23,880 bases of DNA from a virus, in IMG/VR virus record IMGVR_UViG_3300042309_000372, positions 1-23,880 of that record. One strand, written 5' to 3'. The translations under genes and the position numbers were made by a program. Positions 8,803-17,643 of the stretch are shown piece after piece (the first letter of the stretch is position 1; every line of letters starts with the position of its first letter). The notes under the pieces were generated by a model. That model ran no database searches. It was not told the DNA's origin and saw only the letters and a list, made by a program, of their open reading frames with translations.

Positions 8803-9282
8803 ATGTACACAGTTCCGACAGACAGTATCGCAGTAGTAGGGTATGTGTACCCTTCTTGGTACATTACACCACTAGATGTGGAAGATGCGGCGCAGCAAGG
8901 TGTTATGCAATTGCAGCGCCTTAAAGCAATTAAATATGTTTACGTTGTTGTAGACCGTAGCGACAACAAGAAGTTCATCGCCTCTGATGTCAACTTACTT
9001 ACGCAAGACTACTCAGACTTGCTAGGTAAGTTAAAAACACAACTTGACGTAAACATCACCATACTTCTCCAGCACCAATACAACCAAGTGACGGCAGAGG
9101 ATGTGGTGTCGTATGTCGAAGACTCGACAGACAGTTATTACGTTTTTAAAGAGCAGTTACAAGGTATCGGATACACCCATCAAGTGTGTGTCTGGAACAG
9201 GTCTGAAGGTTACTTCTCACTGACCGCCGTTGATGTTGAGACTAGATTAAAAGGTAAGAGATACTTATCAGGGAGTACATAA
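8803..9282 (+). CDS. Unknown protein between nozzle and internal virion genes
   Basis: I do not recognise this 159-residue protein. The sequence suggests a compact alpha/beta fold: an N-terminal strand region (SIAVVGYVYPSWYI), a helix (DVEDAAQQGVMQLQRLKAIK), a strong strand (YVYVVVD), a helix (SDLLGKLKTQL), another strand (NITILLQH) and a C-terminal part with CVWNRSEGYFSLTAV. No signal peptide, membrane segment or catalytic motif is evident. ATG immediately follows the nozzle stop (TAAATG), with GGAG about 5 bases upstream, and only one base separates its stop from the next start, so it is expressed with the virion genes. It could be a tail accessory or an assembly factor; position alone supports this. 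Confidence 0.7.
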   Translation: MYTVPTDSIAVVGYVYPSWYITPLDVEDAAQQGVMQLQRLKAIKYVYVVVDRSDNKKFIASDVNLLTQDYSDLLGKLKTQLDVNITILLQHQYNQVTAEDVVSYVEDSTDSYYVFKEQLQGIGYTHQVCVWNRSEGYFSLTAVDVETRLKGKRYLSGST

Positions 9283-9283
9283 T

Positions 9284-10345
9284 ATGGGATTCATCGCACC
9301 AGTAGTAGGTGTAATATCTGCTGTAGGTGGTGCAATTACTAGCGCTAATGCAGCAGCTTCACAAAATGCTGCTAACGCAATGCAGATAGAAGCCAATCGC
9401 CGCGAAGAGAGTATTAGACTGATGGATGTGGAAGCACAACGTCAGTCTAACTTTCTTGATTTTGAGGTGTCATCACAACAAAGAGTGGCGGCTCTCGCAG
9501 CAGCACTCACCAGCGCTGATATCGCACGACTAGACAACCGCACTCAACGCGCAATACAAAGCGCTCAAATTAACACCGCCAACTCTGCACTCGATGTTAA
9601 CAGCAGCAAAGCTCAAGTCGGTAGAGAAAACCAACAAGAAAATATGCTAGCGCAAGCTGCTAAGGCAAGAGGTATAGACACTCAAAACGTACCTTATGAC
9701 AAGTTGGCGCAAAATGTTTTAACACAACGAGCAGCTATATACGCAGCACTCAACCCGCGTATGGCAGACTTATACCGTACAGGTGAAGAGAGTGCGCTCC
9801 TTTCTCAATACGACACCCTCCGTAATGCAGAAGGAGACCAACGTGTACAAGTAGATTACGCGCAGCAGTACGGCGACCTTATTGAACAGTTCGCTGATGT
9901 GACAAAAGAGACTGGTGATGTTGCAGCAGGTTATCAGCTTGCTTCGGCAAAAAATGCTCTTAACGCGACTGACGCGATGCAACAGAACTCTTTCGCAGCT
10001 AACGACTCCATGTTTGGTGTAAATCAAGAGATGACCGCCAACGCTTCAAAGATAGACCAGTTAGGTGCTTACCGTAAGCTTCTCGCTGGCGAAAACATCT
10101 CTAGCGCACAAGAAGGTAACATAAGGAGTGCCACTTCTGCAAAGAACGTTGATGTATCGCGCAATAACAGAAGTTACTCGTTGTTTGACTCTCTACCAGC
10201 ATTTGCTAGTGCAGGTGTAAGTTTATTTAACGCTTTTCAGGAGCAGTCGCAGCAGCAGCAAACACCTCAACTGCCGCAAGCTCCGCGTGTGTCTGACTCG
10301 CGGTACGACATCAACTACAGAGGAAGACAAGATTACTTTGGTTAA
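9284..10345 (+). CDS. Internal virion protein, gp14-like
   Basis: The 353-residue product resembles the small internal core/ejection proteins of T7-like phages in position and composition. The N-terminus (APVVGVISAVGGAITSANAA, residues 5-24) is hydrophobic and Gly/Ala-rich, suited to inserting into the outer membrane during ejection as T7 gp14 does. Residues about 25-130 are Ala/Gln/Asn-rich and likely helical; the C-terminus is Gln-rich (SQQQQTPQLPQAP) and ends RYDINYRGRQDYFG. It is longer than T7 gp14 (about 196 residues). GGGAG lies about 8 bases before the ATG. Sequence-level evidence is weak because this family diverges quickly, so the call leans on the glycine-rich N-terminus and on lying just before the large internal proteins. 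Confidence 0.65.
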   Translation: MGFIAPVVGVISAVGGAITSANAAASQNAANAMQIEANRREESIRLMDVEAQRQSNFLDFEVSSQQRVAALAAALTSADIARLDNRTQRAIQSAQINTANSALDVNSSKAQVGRENQQENMLAQAAKARGIDTQNVPYDKLAQNVLTQRAAIYAALNPRMADLYRTGEESALLSQYDTLRNAEGDQRVQVDYAQQYGDLIEQFADVTKETGDVAAGYQLASAKNALNATDAMQQNSFAANDSMFGVNQEMTANASKIDQLGAYRKLLAGENISSAQEGNIRSATSAKNVDVSRNNRSYSLFDSLPAFASAGVSLFNAFQEQSQQQQTPQLPQAPRVSDSRYDINYRGRQDYFG

Positions 10346-10348
10346 ATT

Positions 10349-13228
10349 ATGGAATTTATAGGCTCTGATTATCAAACTAAACCTCTCGACAGTAGTATGC
10401 AAGACGGTAAGCTTCTAGACTTACCTAAGCTTGCTGACGCTTCTGCTAACAGTATTAGACAGTCTATCGGAGAGGTGCAAAGAATTAACAGCACCGCTTC
10501 TAACGCTGATGCTGAAGCTGCTGGACGTAAGGTAGTGGTGCAACCAAAAGAAGGCGGCGGTCTTGTTGGCGCTCTTGCTGGTCTTGGCGAAGTTGCTGTA
10601 AAGTATACAGAGCAGCAAGAGAAACTCGCTAAAGAGCGCAAGAAAGAAGAGATGGCGAAAGCTGAGAAAGAGTATATCATTGCAGCAAACAGGTTAGCTG
10701 CAAGCGCACCTGACTACATCAATAAAACTAACGAAGGTAGTATTGGCTACCAGAGAAAAATTGAAGAGCTTAACACTCTCTATAAAGACAAAGTAGATGG
10801 AGGTGTTCTGCAAACACAATCTTTACGGATGTACTCTCCTATACAACAGTACCAAGAGCAAGACATTACACGCCTTAGAGAAGAAGGTAAGAAGATACGC
10901 GACACAAACGTGCAGACTCTTATAACTCAGCAAATTATAACAGTAGACACCCAACTAGCTGACTTGTCAAACGAGACAGATTCTACTAAAGCTCAGACCA
11001 GAGTAGACAACGTTTACAAAGTTTTAACAGACACGTTAGTAAACTCTAAACTAGACGGCGCTGATAAAGCTGTGTTTATTAACGGCGTTGTCACAGCTAT
11101 AGGTAAATCATCTGCTGCTGGTGCGAAAATAAGAGGTGAGTTGATGGGTGCAGTCCGCGTTATTAACGACACTAATCTTCTTATTCAACAAACTGAAGAT
11201 ATGCCAGCAGAGCAGAAGAACACTCTTAGACTTGCTAGATTAGCAATACTCCCTCCTCAAATAGCTAAAGCGTATGCTGATATACTTGACCCTGCTGCAC
11301 GAAGACGAGCCGATGCTGAACTGGCGCGAAATCAGCGTGAGTTGGACAATGCTGCGAAAGAGGGTACGATTGACGCTCTTAAAGCATTTAGAATTTCAGC
11401 AGACTACAACCAATCGATGACTGCTATTTATCTTAAATCTGATGGTAACACCAGAGCCGCACTTAAAGCAGATTGGGAAAATATTCCAGCATTGAAGGCT
11501 GTTGTAGAAGCTGCTGATAATTATGACAAGGACAAAAATAAACTAGCTACTCTTGAAGGTGAAAGCAGAGCACTCGCAAGTACTATCGCTGGACTCGGTA
11601 AGAGTGACGCTAAAGAACGTTTGAGTTGGGTGCAAGATGCTTTCAAGCTTCCTATGTTGTCACTTAATGTAAGTGTTGCACAAGAGTTACAAGAAGCTGT
11701 AAAAAACTACACTAAAGCACTTGCTCAAGGTACTCCAGCAGAAGTACAGAAGGCACAGCAGGAAGTAGAGAAGTTTAACAAAATTGCGCTTGATGCTGTC
11801 AACGACAGGGTTAAGTTTATACAGCAAGAAATGAAGAGAGTGAACACCATTTGGCAACCACTAGATGAATTGCTAAAAGACCCAAGCAAGATAGAAGTTG
11901 CGCTCACACGCTTCAGAGAAACAACACAAAACATAAAGACAATTAGAGAGCAACGCAACCAATCTACTATGAGAGGAGAAAACCAAAATTTTAATATGCC
12001 CCAACTTGCCGAATTGCAGGTTGGGGATGTCAAGTTTCCACTTCCTTTCAAAGCAGGTACGCAAGTAACATATTCTGGTGATTACAGAGAATGGCGCGGC
12101 AACCGACAACACGCTGGTATCGACATCGCTGTACCAGAGAACACTCCACTCATATCTCCTATTGGAGGTGTAATTGCTACAGTGAGAGATGACGGTAACG
12201 AAGGGTACGGCAAATTTATCGATGTCCGCACACCTGACGGTAAATATGTCCGTTATGCACATCTTAATACGATTAATGTACGTGAAGGTCAACAAGTGCT
12301 AGCAGGGCAAGTATTAGGCGCAACTGGAAATACTGGTAGTTCTACTGGAGCGCACCTACACATGGAAGTACGCAACGACATGTACGGTGGTGTAGAAGCT
12401 ACAGAAGACCCTATTGCTTGGAGTGTGAAGAACATCAACAATGCAAACAGAGGACTCCGCGCCCGTTCAGGAGCAAACACTCCAGAAGGAGTGCCTCCTA
12501 ACGCAGTACCGTTGAGTGGTGCTTATTTACTAGACGGTAAAATTTACTACACAAACGGCTCTGCGGCAACACCTCCATACAACAATCGTAACCCTATACG
12601 CGACATACCACTGCCAGCAGACAAGTCAAAGTATGTGTCGTCACCTGAAAAGAACTACGGTTATCAAGAGTTGGCGCAAAATGCTCCGTTTCGTAAAGAG
12701 TTGCACCGAGTAGCAAAATCTCTTGGTACACCTGCTCAGTGGTTAGCAGATGCAATGGCGTTTGAAACTGGAGGTACTTTTGCTGCTTCTGTTACAAACA
12801 GTGATGGTTACACTGGACTTATACAGTTCGGTGATGAAGCTGCAAAAGACGTTGGCACTACCAAATATGAGTTAAGGCAGATGACTAACACTGAGCAACT
12901 TAAGTATGTTGAGAAGTTCTTAAAGATGCGTAGAGATACATACGGTTTAAAGTATGACAAACCAGAAGCCATCATTATGGGAATATGGGGAGGTGTAGAG
13001 CATATTCAAAGTTATGTGCGCGACCCACAATCTGTAAGGAACGTAAGAGATAAAAACATCACTTTTGCGGAGTATGTCAAACGTGTCGGAGAACACGCAG
13101 GTAGAAAATACCAAACTTCTTATGATGACAAAATTAGACCAGTTCACACTTCATACCGAGCTTCTTGCGCGATGTGCCAAGCATTACAGAGAGCAGGTAT
13201 GGGTATATTACCACATGAGGCTCCATAA
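10349..13228 (+). CDS. Internal virion protein with M23 peptidase and transglycosylase-like domains
   Basis: The 959-residue protein is probably an ejected core protein that opens the host cell wall. Residues about 80-560 are helical and charged with likely coiled coils. Residues about 575-690 form an M23 zinc endopeptidase: HAGID (H588, D592), RYAHLN (H638) and GAHLHMEV (H669, H671), so all expected zinc and catalytic residues are present. Residues about 770-895 resemble a lysozyme/lytic transglycosylase fold: AMAFETGGTF (candidate catalytic E806), then VTNSDGYTGLIQF (815-827). Two wall enzymes in one chain can cut both peptide and glycan. T7 carries a single transglycosylase domain in gp16, so this is a different distribution. 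The start ATG has only a weak ribosome site three bases after the previous stop; the end overlaps the next start by one base (TAATG). Confidence 0.85.
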   Translation: MEFIGSDYQTKPLDSSMQDGKLLDLPKLADASANSIRQSIGEVQRINSTASNADAEAAGRKVVVQPKEGGGLVGALAGLGEVAVKYTEQQEKLAKERKKEEMAKAEKEYIIAANRLAASAPDYINKTNEGSIGYQRKIEELNTLYKDKVDGGVLQTQSLRMYSPIQQYQEQDITRLREEGKKIRDTNVQTLITQQIITVDTQLADLSNETDSTKAQTRVDNVYKVLTDTLVNSKLDGADKAVFINGVVTAIGKSSAAGAKIRGELMGAVRVINDTNLLIQQTEDMPAEQKNTLRLARLAILPPQIAKAYADILDPAARRRADAELARNQRELDNAAKEGTIDALKAFRISADYNQSMTAIYLKSDGNTRAALKADWENIPALKAVVEAADNYDKDKNKLATLEGESRALASTIAGLGKSDAKERLSWVQDAFKLPMLSLNVSVAQELQEAVKNYTKALAQGTPAEVQKAQQEVEKFNKIALDAVNDRVKFIQQEMKRVNTIWQPLDELLKDPSKIEVALTRFRETTQNIKTIREQRNQSTMRGENQNFNMPQLAELQVGDVKFPLPFKAGTQVTYSGDYREWRGNRQHAGIDIAVPENTPLISPIGGVIATVRDDGNEGYGKFIDVRTPDGKYVRYAHLNTINVREGQQVLAGQVLGATGNTGSSTGAHLHMEVRNDMYGGVEATEDPIAWSVKNINNANRGLRARSGANTPEGVPPNAVPLSGAYLLDGKIYYTNGSAATPPYNNRNPIRDIPLPADKSKYVSSPEKNYGYQELAQNAPFRKELHRVAKSLGTPAQWLADAMAFETGGTFAASVTNSDGYTGLIQFGDEAAKDVGTTKYELRQMTNTEQLKYVEKFLKMRRDTYGLKYDKPEAIIMGIWGGVEHIQSYVRDPQSVRNVRDKNITFAEYVKRVGEHAGRKYQTSYDDKIRPVHTSYRASCAMCQALQRAGMGILPHEAP

Positions 13229-16200
13229 TGTCTAACGTAATTAAAGAGTACCAAGAAGCACTCAATACAACACCTCCATTAAAGGTTAATATCGCTCCAG
13301 CGTTTACACCTCCTGCTGGTGTACAAGACCCTGCGTCACCACCTACTCCAACTATACCTGCTTCAGCATTTCCATCTGCACCTACTCAAGCATCACCTAT
13401 TCCAGAGCAGCCGCAGATTCAACCTACGACATCTTCATTGTTGGAAGTGCCTCCGACACCAACTGGAGACACAGCACTCTCATATGGTGAAACAGTGTCG
13501 CGTCTGTCTGCACAATCAGCGCAAGAAATTCAGAAAATATTGGCTGAGTCTGGACAACCTAAACCGAATGAGGTGCAAAAGCAACTTCTTGGAAGCTCTA
13601 ACCCTATCCAGATAGACCCTAAACTTACTTCACAAAACAACCCGTTTAAGAGTAGTCGAGAGCCGCGCAACGCAGCAGAACGTTTAGCGTTTGAGCCTCC
13701 TGTGCTTCCTAATGGTATGCGTAATGCTTTCTCAAACCCTAACGCAAGAGCAGCGTTAGCAGCAGGTATCTCTAAAGGAGAGTACCTAGACTATATTCAG
13801 TCTTTGCGTGATAAAGGCGCACAGTATGTTGGGTTTGGTGAGCGTGACGTTGACAATGGAGGGTTTACTAACGTAACTGGACAGCGCGTAATAGAGACAG
13901 AAGACTTTACTGGCTTGAGTGCCGACCAGATACGTCAGAAGATGAAAGACCGTACAGGTTTTTACTCTACTCAACGTGCTTTTAACCAGTCGTTTTTACC
14001 ATTTTTAGGTGACGACAGAGGTAGTCTGGAGACATTGTTCGGTGTTCTTGCTTTACCTGCAAACTTGGTCAGAGGTGTAACTGCTGACATAGTAATTAGA
14101 CCTGCTGCTGCTTTGATAAGTGGTGGATTTGATGTAGAAGCAATTAAGAAAGCTTACGAAGAAATGCGCCCAACTAGAGGAGGCACTTTCACGGGTGCTG
14201 CTTGGCACGGTGAGCAGTTTCAATCTCTAGCTGTCACTGGCGAAAAAGGAAAACCATTCAACCCTTTTGCTGCTGTAAGAGATGATAAGAACTTGCTACA
14301 AGTAGGTGGCGCATTTCTATTCGATTTGGGTGCAGACCCTTTAAACTTTGAAGTAGGAAAAGCTTTCAACAGATTTAGACGCAACACCGTTGCACCTCCT
14401 CCTATCACTCCAGAGGTGCTGCCCCCTGTACGCGAACTACCTCCATCTAATGTTGCAGGTGTCCTACCAGAAGCGCGTACAGTAGATGTACCAAGTGTTG
14501 TAGATTCTCCAATTACTCCAAGAACACCTCCTACACCTGAGAGGGTGTTGGTTACACCTAATCGTGAAGCACCTTCTAGAGTGTACTTGCCTGAAAACAC
14601 TGTCGCGCAAGATGCAACAACTTCACAAACTACAGTTGGTCGTACTGTCGCGCAAAGTGACACAGCCGCACAAAACATAACCACAGTAGAAGGTGCTACT
14701 CAGGTAAATGACATAACTGTACCTCAGAAAAGAGCAGAACCTGAGCTTGCTGCTTCCTATGATTCTTTGGCACGTTATGAACCATCTGAAGTGGTGTTCC
14801 CTGTACCGCGCGAACCTTATACACCTCCTGTAGTCCGTTATCACGGCTCTTCTTCCCCAGTGACAGAGTTAAAGAACGACTTCTTTAACAAAGATAACAT
14901 CTACGGTAATGGTTTCTATACTACAAGAGACAGGTCAGTAGCTGAGACGTACCAGAAAAAGGGAGCTTCTGAAGGTACTGGTGAAGGATACTTATATCAA
15001 GTAGATTCATCTAATGATAAGCTTTTTAATCTAGATGATGTGATACCTGCACAAATAAGAGAGAGTGTAAGGCTTAATGCACCAAACTCTGGTAGGCTTG
15101 GTGTTCTGTACAAAGAAGCTGAAAGGTTACTGAACGGTGGTAAGAGTTATGGTCTTGGTGGAAAAGTTGTTACATCTACAGCCGAGTTGTTTGACGCAGT
15201 GCGTATATTCAGTAAAAGAGTGACTGTAGAAACTGGTGAAGACGGCTTTGCTAAGTTTGTCGATTCGTTTAAACCAGAACTACAGAAGTCAGGATACACA
15301 GGATTCACGCACGAAGGAGGTAGGCTCACTAGAGGTAAGCGTCACCAAGTAGATATTCTCTGGAGTCCAGAAACGTCAGTGAAACTGTCTCAACTAAATG
15401 TACCGAAAGTTGAGCCAGCAGATGTGCAGTTGTACAACAATGTAACTGCACTCTTTAATGACTCACCTCAACTACCTGTTGTACAGAACCTACTTCGCGC
15501 CGTTGTTGAGCAGACACCTACACCTCAAACAGTTTACCAGAACCGCATTTTACAGGAAGTTGCAGAGTACGGACGTACTGGTGAACTTACACCCAACATC
15601 GCAGTATTGAAGGGTGCTACTCCAGACGAAGTTCGCGCTATCGTACAAGACAAGTTGGAGGTGATGCGCGACACTCCTTTAGTTGTACCACGATTAGAAG
15701 TGCAGCCGATTACAATCCCGAAGCTGGAGTTCGCATTCCAAGGTAAAACAGGAGGTCGCGTCACAAGAGGTGTAAGACCTAGCAAAAGAGCAAGTGCAAG
15801 AGACTCAGCACTTGATGAGTGGGTGGTTAAGTTTGACAATTGGTACACCTCAAATAGAAGACCTGAGTATATCAGGACAGGAGCAACTGGTTCTGACTTT
15901 GAGCCACTGATTAACGCCTACATTCGTAAAGGAGACTACTTAGTCAATGGTGAGAAAGTAGACGCAATCACATTTGCTAACATCTCTGTGTCTGAAGACG
16001 TAAGAGGAAAGGGGATCTTCTCAGACATCCTCAAACGTACAGAGGAGAAGTATCCTGACAAGGTATTAGTTATTGAAGAAGTCAATGAAAGCTCTGCTGC
16101 TCTAGCGAAGAAAAATGGATTTACTGTTGACAGCACAAACCCAAACAATTGGGTGAAAGTACCTCCAGACAAACCTGTACCAACTAGTAAACCTGTTACT

Positions 16201-17643
16201 GTGGTTGAGATGTATCATGGAGGTGCAAATAAGATAGAGAAGCTTGATGACACATACAGGTCTGTGGACAATTTGTACGGTAACGGTCTCTACACTACAG
16301 AAAATATCGAAGTTGCAAATTCGTACAGGGGTAAAAACGCTGTTGACAAGACAGAAGAAGGGTATTTATACAAACTGCAAGAAATAACACCTCAAAAATT
16401 ATACGACTTAGACAATCCTTTAGTTGCTGGCACTCCTGAATACACAGCAGTTAGAAAGACTTTAATAGAGTACGCTAAAGTAGATGGTGGAGAATTTACT
16501 GGTGTTGCTAGGCATATACTCAAAATGTTTCGTAATGGTCAAGTGCCAAAGCTTACTGAGATTTTTAAGTCTGGCAGACCACTAACTAAGGACTCTGCTA
16601 AATACGCAGCCTTTGTTGACTCTTTTCGTACAGAGTTAGAAAAGCTTGGCTACAACGGTTACACCCACACAGGTGGTAGGAGTATAAGAGGTTTCATAGA
16701 CCATAAAGTAAACATATACTGGAACTCTGAGAATGCGTTGCGTTTAGAGCAACTCGAACCAAAACCAGTACCAACTAGTAAACCTGTAGTTGTCACAGAT
16801 TCAGCAATTGTAACTGTTGCTGACTTGCAAGACGCTGCTAAAGGTATTGGCACTCTTGGTGAGGTGTCTCAATGGTCTGTGCGCGGCGACTTCATTACAC
16901 CACTCAAGGAAGTGTTAAACGCTGTAGACGACCTCGGCTTAGACGTACTCAACACTCCTGCACTATCCAAGATGGTTAAAGGTGGTATCGGCAAACTATC
17001 CAACAAAACAGTGGAAGGTGTTGCATCTTCACTCCAGAAGGTGTCTCTTGAGACTGCGGAAGATATCGCTAAAAGTATCTTTAACGCACTGTGGCGCAAA
17101 TCTACACCAGACCAGAAAGAGATTATACTTGGTAAAATCTCTGCTACTCGTCTGGAGCAGCTTGGTTTGGAGAGGGTGCAAACAAAGATAACACCTCCTA
17201 CAACTCCTGCACCACTTCAGTATGTTCAAGCTGGCGTGTTAGATGAGGTGACTGTATCTGCTTATCACGTTGTCAATGACTCGCAAGTACCTATTGAAGA
17301 TTTGTACCAAGCAATGATGAGAAGTGCTGGTTTTAGTGCGCGTGAGGCGCGTGAAGCTGGCGGTCATTTTATCACAGAACAGATAGCTTTCACAGGTGCA
17401 GTCACTGATAGAAACCTTAAGACACTTATAACTTTAAAGAGTTTGTCCGTAGAGTCACCTGTAAAGCAGAAGTGGAGCAGTAAGATGCTTCAGCAAATAT
17501 GGGAAGTAGCAACACCAGAACAGAAAGCCTACATCATGAAAAACGTAGACAACTTAGAGCAGCTAGGTCTAGAGCGTATCGCGCGTTCAAATGTAATTGA
17601 CGACCATCTACCACCAGAAGGAGTATTTGACACACCATGCTAA
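13228..17643 (+). CDS. Giant virion-associated protein: ART-like, GNAT-like, ART-like
   Basis: The 1471-residue protein sits among the internal virion genes and looks like a multi-effector 'polyvalent' protein. Residues 1-75 and about 390-535 are Pro/Thr-rich linkers. Residues about 150-385 are unassigned, with a possible membrane-seeking stretch (LETLFGVLALPANLVRGVTA, 267-286). Residues about 535-723 and 991-1177 are two related ADP-ribosyltransferase-like domains: YHG (538-540; 996-998), DNIYGNGFYTT and DNLYGNGLYTT, GYLYQV / GYLYKL, FVDSF, and a shared GGR-x-x-RG segment. Between them, about 865-977, is a GNAT acetyltransferase-like domain with VRGKGIFSDIL as acetyl-CoA loop and ESSAALAKKNGF as motif B. 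Residues about 1198-1454 hold two helical repeats ending LEQLGLER. The third acidic residue of a typical ART triad is not obvious. GAGG precedes the ATG. Activity is inferred, not shown. Confidence 0.75.
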   Translation: MSNVIKEYQEALNTTPPLKVNIAPAFTPPAGVQDPASPPTPTIPASAFPSAPTQASPIPEQPQIQPTTSSLLEVPPTPTGDTALSYGETVSRLSAQSAQEIQKILAESGQPKPNEVQKQLLGSSNPIQIDPKLTSQNNPFKSSREPRNAAERLAFEPPVLPNGMRNAFSNPNARAALAAGISKGEYLDYIQSLRDKGAQYVGFGERDVDNGGFTNVTGQRVIETEDFTGLSADQIRQKMKDRTGFYSTQRAFNQSFLPFLGDDRGSLETLFGVLALPANLVRGVTADIVIRPAAALISGGFDVEAIKKAYEEMRPTRGGTFTGAAWHGEQFQSLAVTGEKGKPFNPFAAVRDDKNLLQVGGAFLFDLGADPLNFEVGKAFNRFRRNTVAPPPITPEVLPPVRELPPSNVAGVLPEARTVDVPSVVDSPITPRTPPTPERVLVTPNREAPSRVYLPENTVAQDATTSQTTVGRTVAQSDTAAQNITTVEGATQVNDITVPQKRAEPELAASYDSLARYEPSEVVFPVPREPYTPPVVRYHGSSSPVTELKNDFFNKDNIYGNGFYTTRDRSVAETYQKKGASEGTGEGYLYQVDSSNDKLFNLDDVIPAQIRESVRLNAPNSGRLGVLYKEAERLLNGGKSYGLGGKVVTSTAELFDAVRIFSKRVTVETGEDGFAKFVDSFKPELQKSGYTGFTHEGGRLTRGKRHQVDILWSPETSVKLSQLNVPKVEPADVQLYNNVTALFNDSPQLPVVQNLLRAVVEQTPTPQTVYQNRILQEVAEYGRTGELTPNIAVLKGATPDEVRAIVQDKLEVMRDTPLVVPRLEVQPITIPKLEFAFQGKTGGRVTRGVRPSKRASARDSALDEWVVKFDNWYTSNRRPEYIRTGATGSDFEPLINAYIRKGDYLVNGEKVDAITFANISVSEDVRGKGIFSDILKRTEEKYPDKVLVIEEVNESSAALAKKNGFTVDSTNPNNWVKVPPDKPVPTSKPVTVVEMYHGGANKIEKLDDTYRSVDNLYGNGLYTTENIEVANSYRGKNAVDKTEEGYLYKLQEITPQKLYDLDNPLVAGTPEYTAVRKTLIEYAKVDGGEFTGVARHILKMFRNGQVPKLTEIFKSGRPLTKDSAKYAAFVDSFRTELEKLGYNGYTHTGGRSIRGFIDHKVNIYWNSENALRLEQLEPKPVPTSKPVVVTDSAIVTVADLQDAAKGIGTLGEVSQWSVRGDFITPLKEVLNAVDDLGLDVLNTPALSKMVKGGIGKLSNKTVEGVASSLQKVSLETAEDIAKSIFNALWRKSTPDQKEIILGKISATRLEQLGLERVQTKITPPTTPAPLQYVQAGVLDEVTVSAYHVVNDSQVPIEDLYQAMMRSAGFSAREAREAGGHFITEQIAFTGAVTDRNLKTLITLKSLSVESPVKQKWSSKMLQQIWEVATPEQKAYIMKNVDNLEQLGLERIARSNVIDDHLPPEGVFDTPC
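14830..15396 (+). other. ADP-ribosyltransferase-like domain 1 (coding)
   Basis: This segment encodes residues about 535-723 of the giant protein. It has the order expected of the H-Y-type ADP-ribosyltransferases found in phage polyvalent proteins: strand with YHG (His for NAD ribose), then GNGFYTTRDRSVAETY (Tyr for nicotinamide stacking and the following helix), then GEGYLYQVD, and late HEGGR and VDILWSPE. It pairs closely with domain 2 downstream. The last acidic catalytic position is not clear, so it may have atypical chemistry or bind NAD without transfer. Confidence 0.6.
15820..16158 (+). other. GNAT acetyltransferase-like domain (coding)
   Basis: This segment encodes residues about 865-977 of the giant protein. 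ITFANISVSEDVRGKGIFSD contains a strand followed by the R-G-K-G pyrophosphate-binding loop of GNAT motif A, then a helix (ILKRTEEKY), a strand (VLVIEEV) and motif B (NESSAALAKKNGFTV). This order is typical of GNAT folds. It lies between the two ART-like domains and is followed by a short Pro/Thr linker. The target is unknown. Confidence 0.65.
16177..16196 (+). repeat. 20-bp direct repeat, left copy, flanking ART-like domain 2
   Basis: The 20 bases GTACCAACTAGTAAACCTGT are found here and again at 16768-16787, with starts 591 bp (197 codons) apart and in frame. Both encode a VPTSKP linker. The pair brackets the second ART-like domain. Confidence 0.85.
16198..16758 (+). other. ADP-ribosyltransferase-like domain 2 (coding)
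   Basis: This segment encodes residues about 991-1177 and is a diverged copy of domain 1: MYHGGAN, DNLYGNGLYTTENIEVANSY, TEEGYLYKL, FVDSFRTELEKLGYNGYTH, GGRSIRGF, VNIYWNSENALRLEQL. It is flanked on both sides by identical linker DNA. Duplication inside one protein suggests dose or target diversification. Confidence 0.6.
16768..16787 (+). repeat. 20-bp direct repeat, right copy, flanking ART-like domain 2
   Basis: This is identical to 16177-16196 and in the same frame. It could permit loss or gain of the domain-2 cassette by recombination without breaking the reading frame. Confidence 0.85.

Noticed and set aside
10245-10262. CAG-type trinucleotide repeat
   Set aside because: It is short and simply encodes a Gln-rich tail of the internal virion protein.
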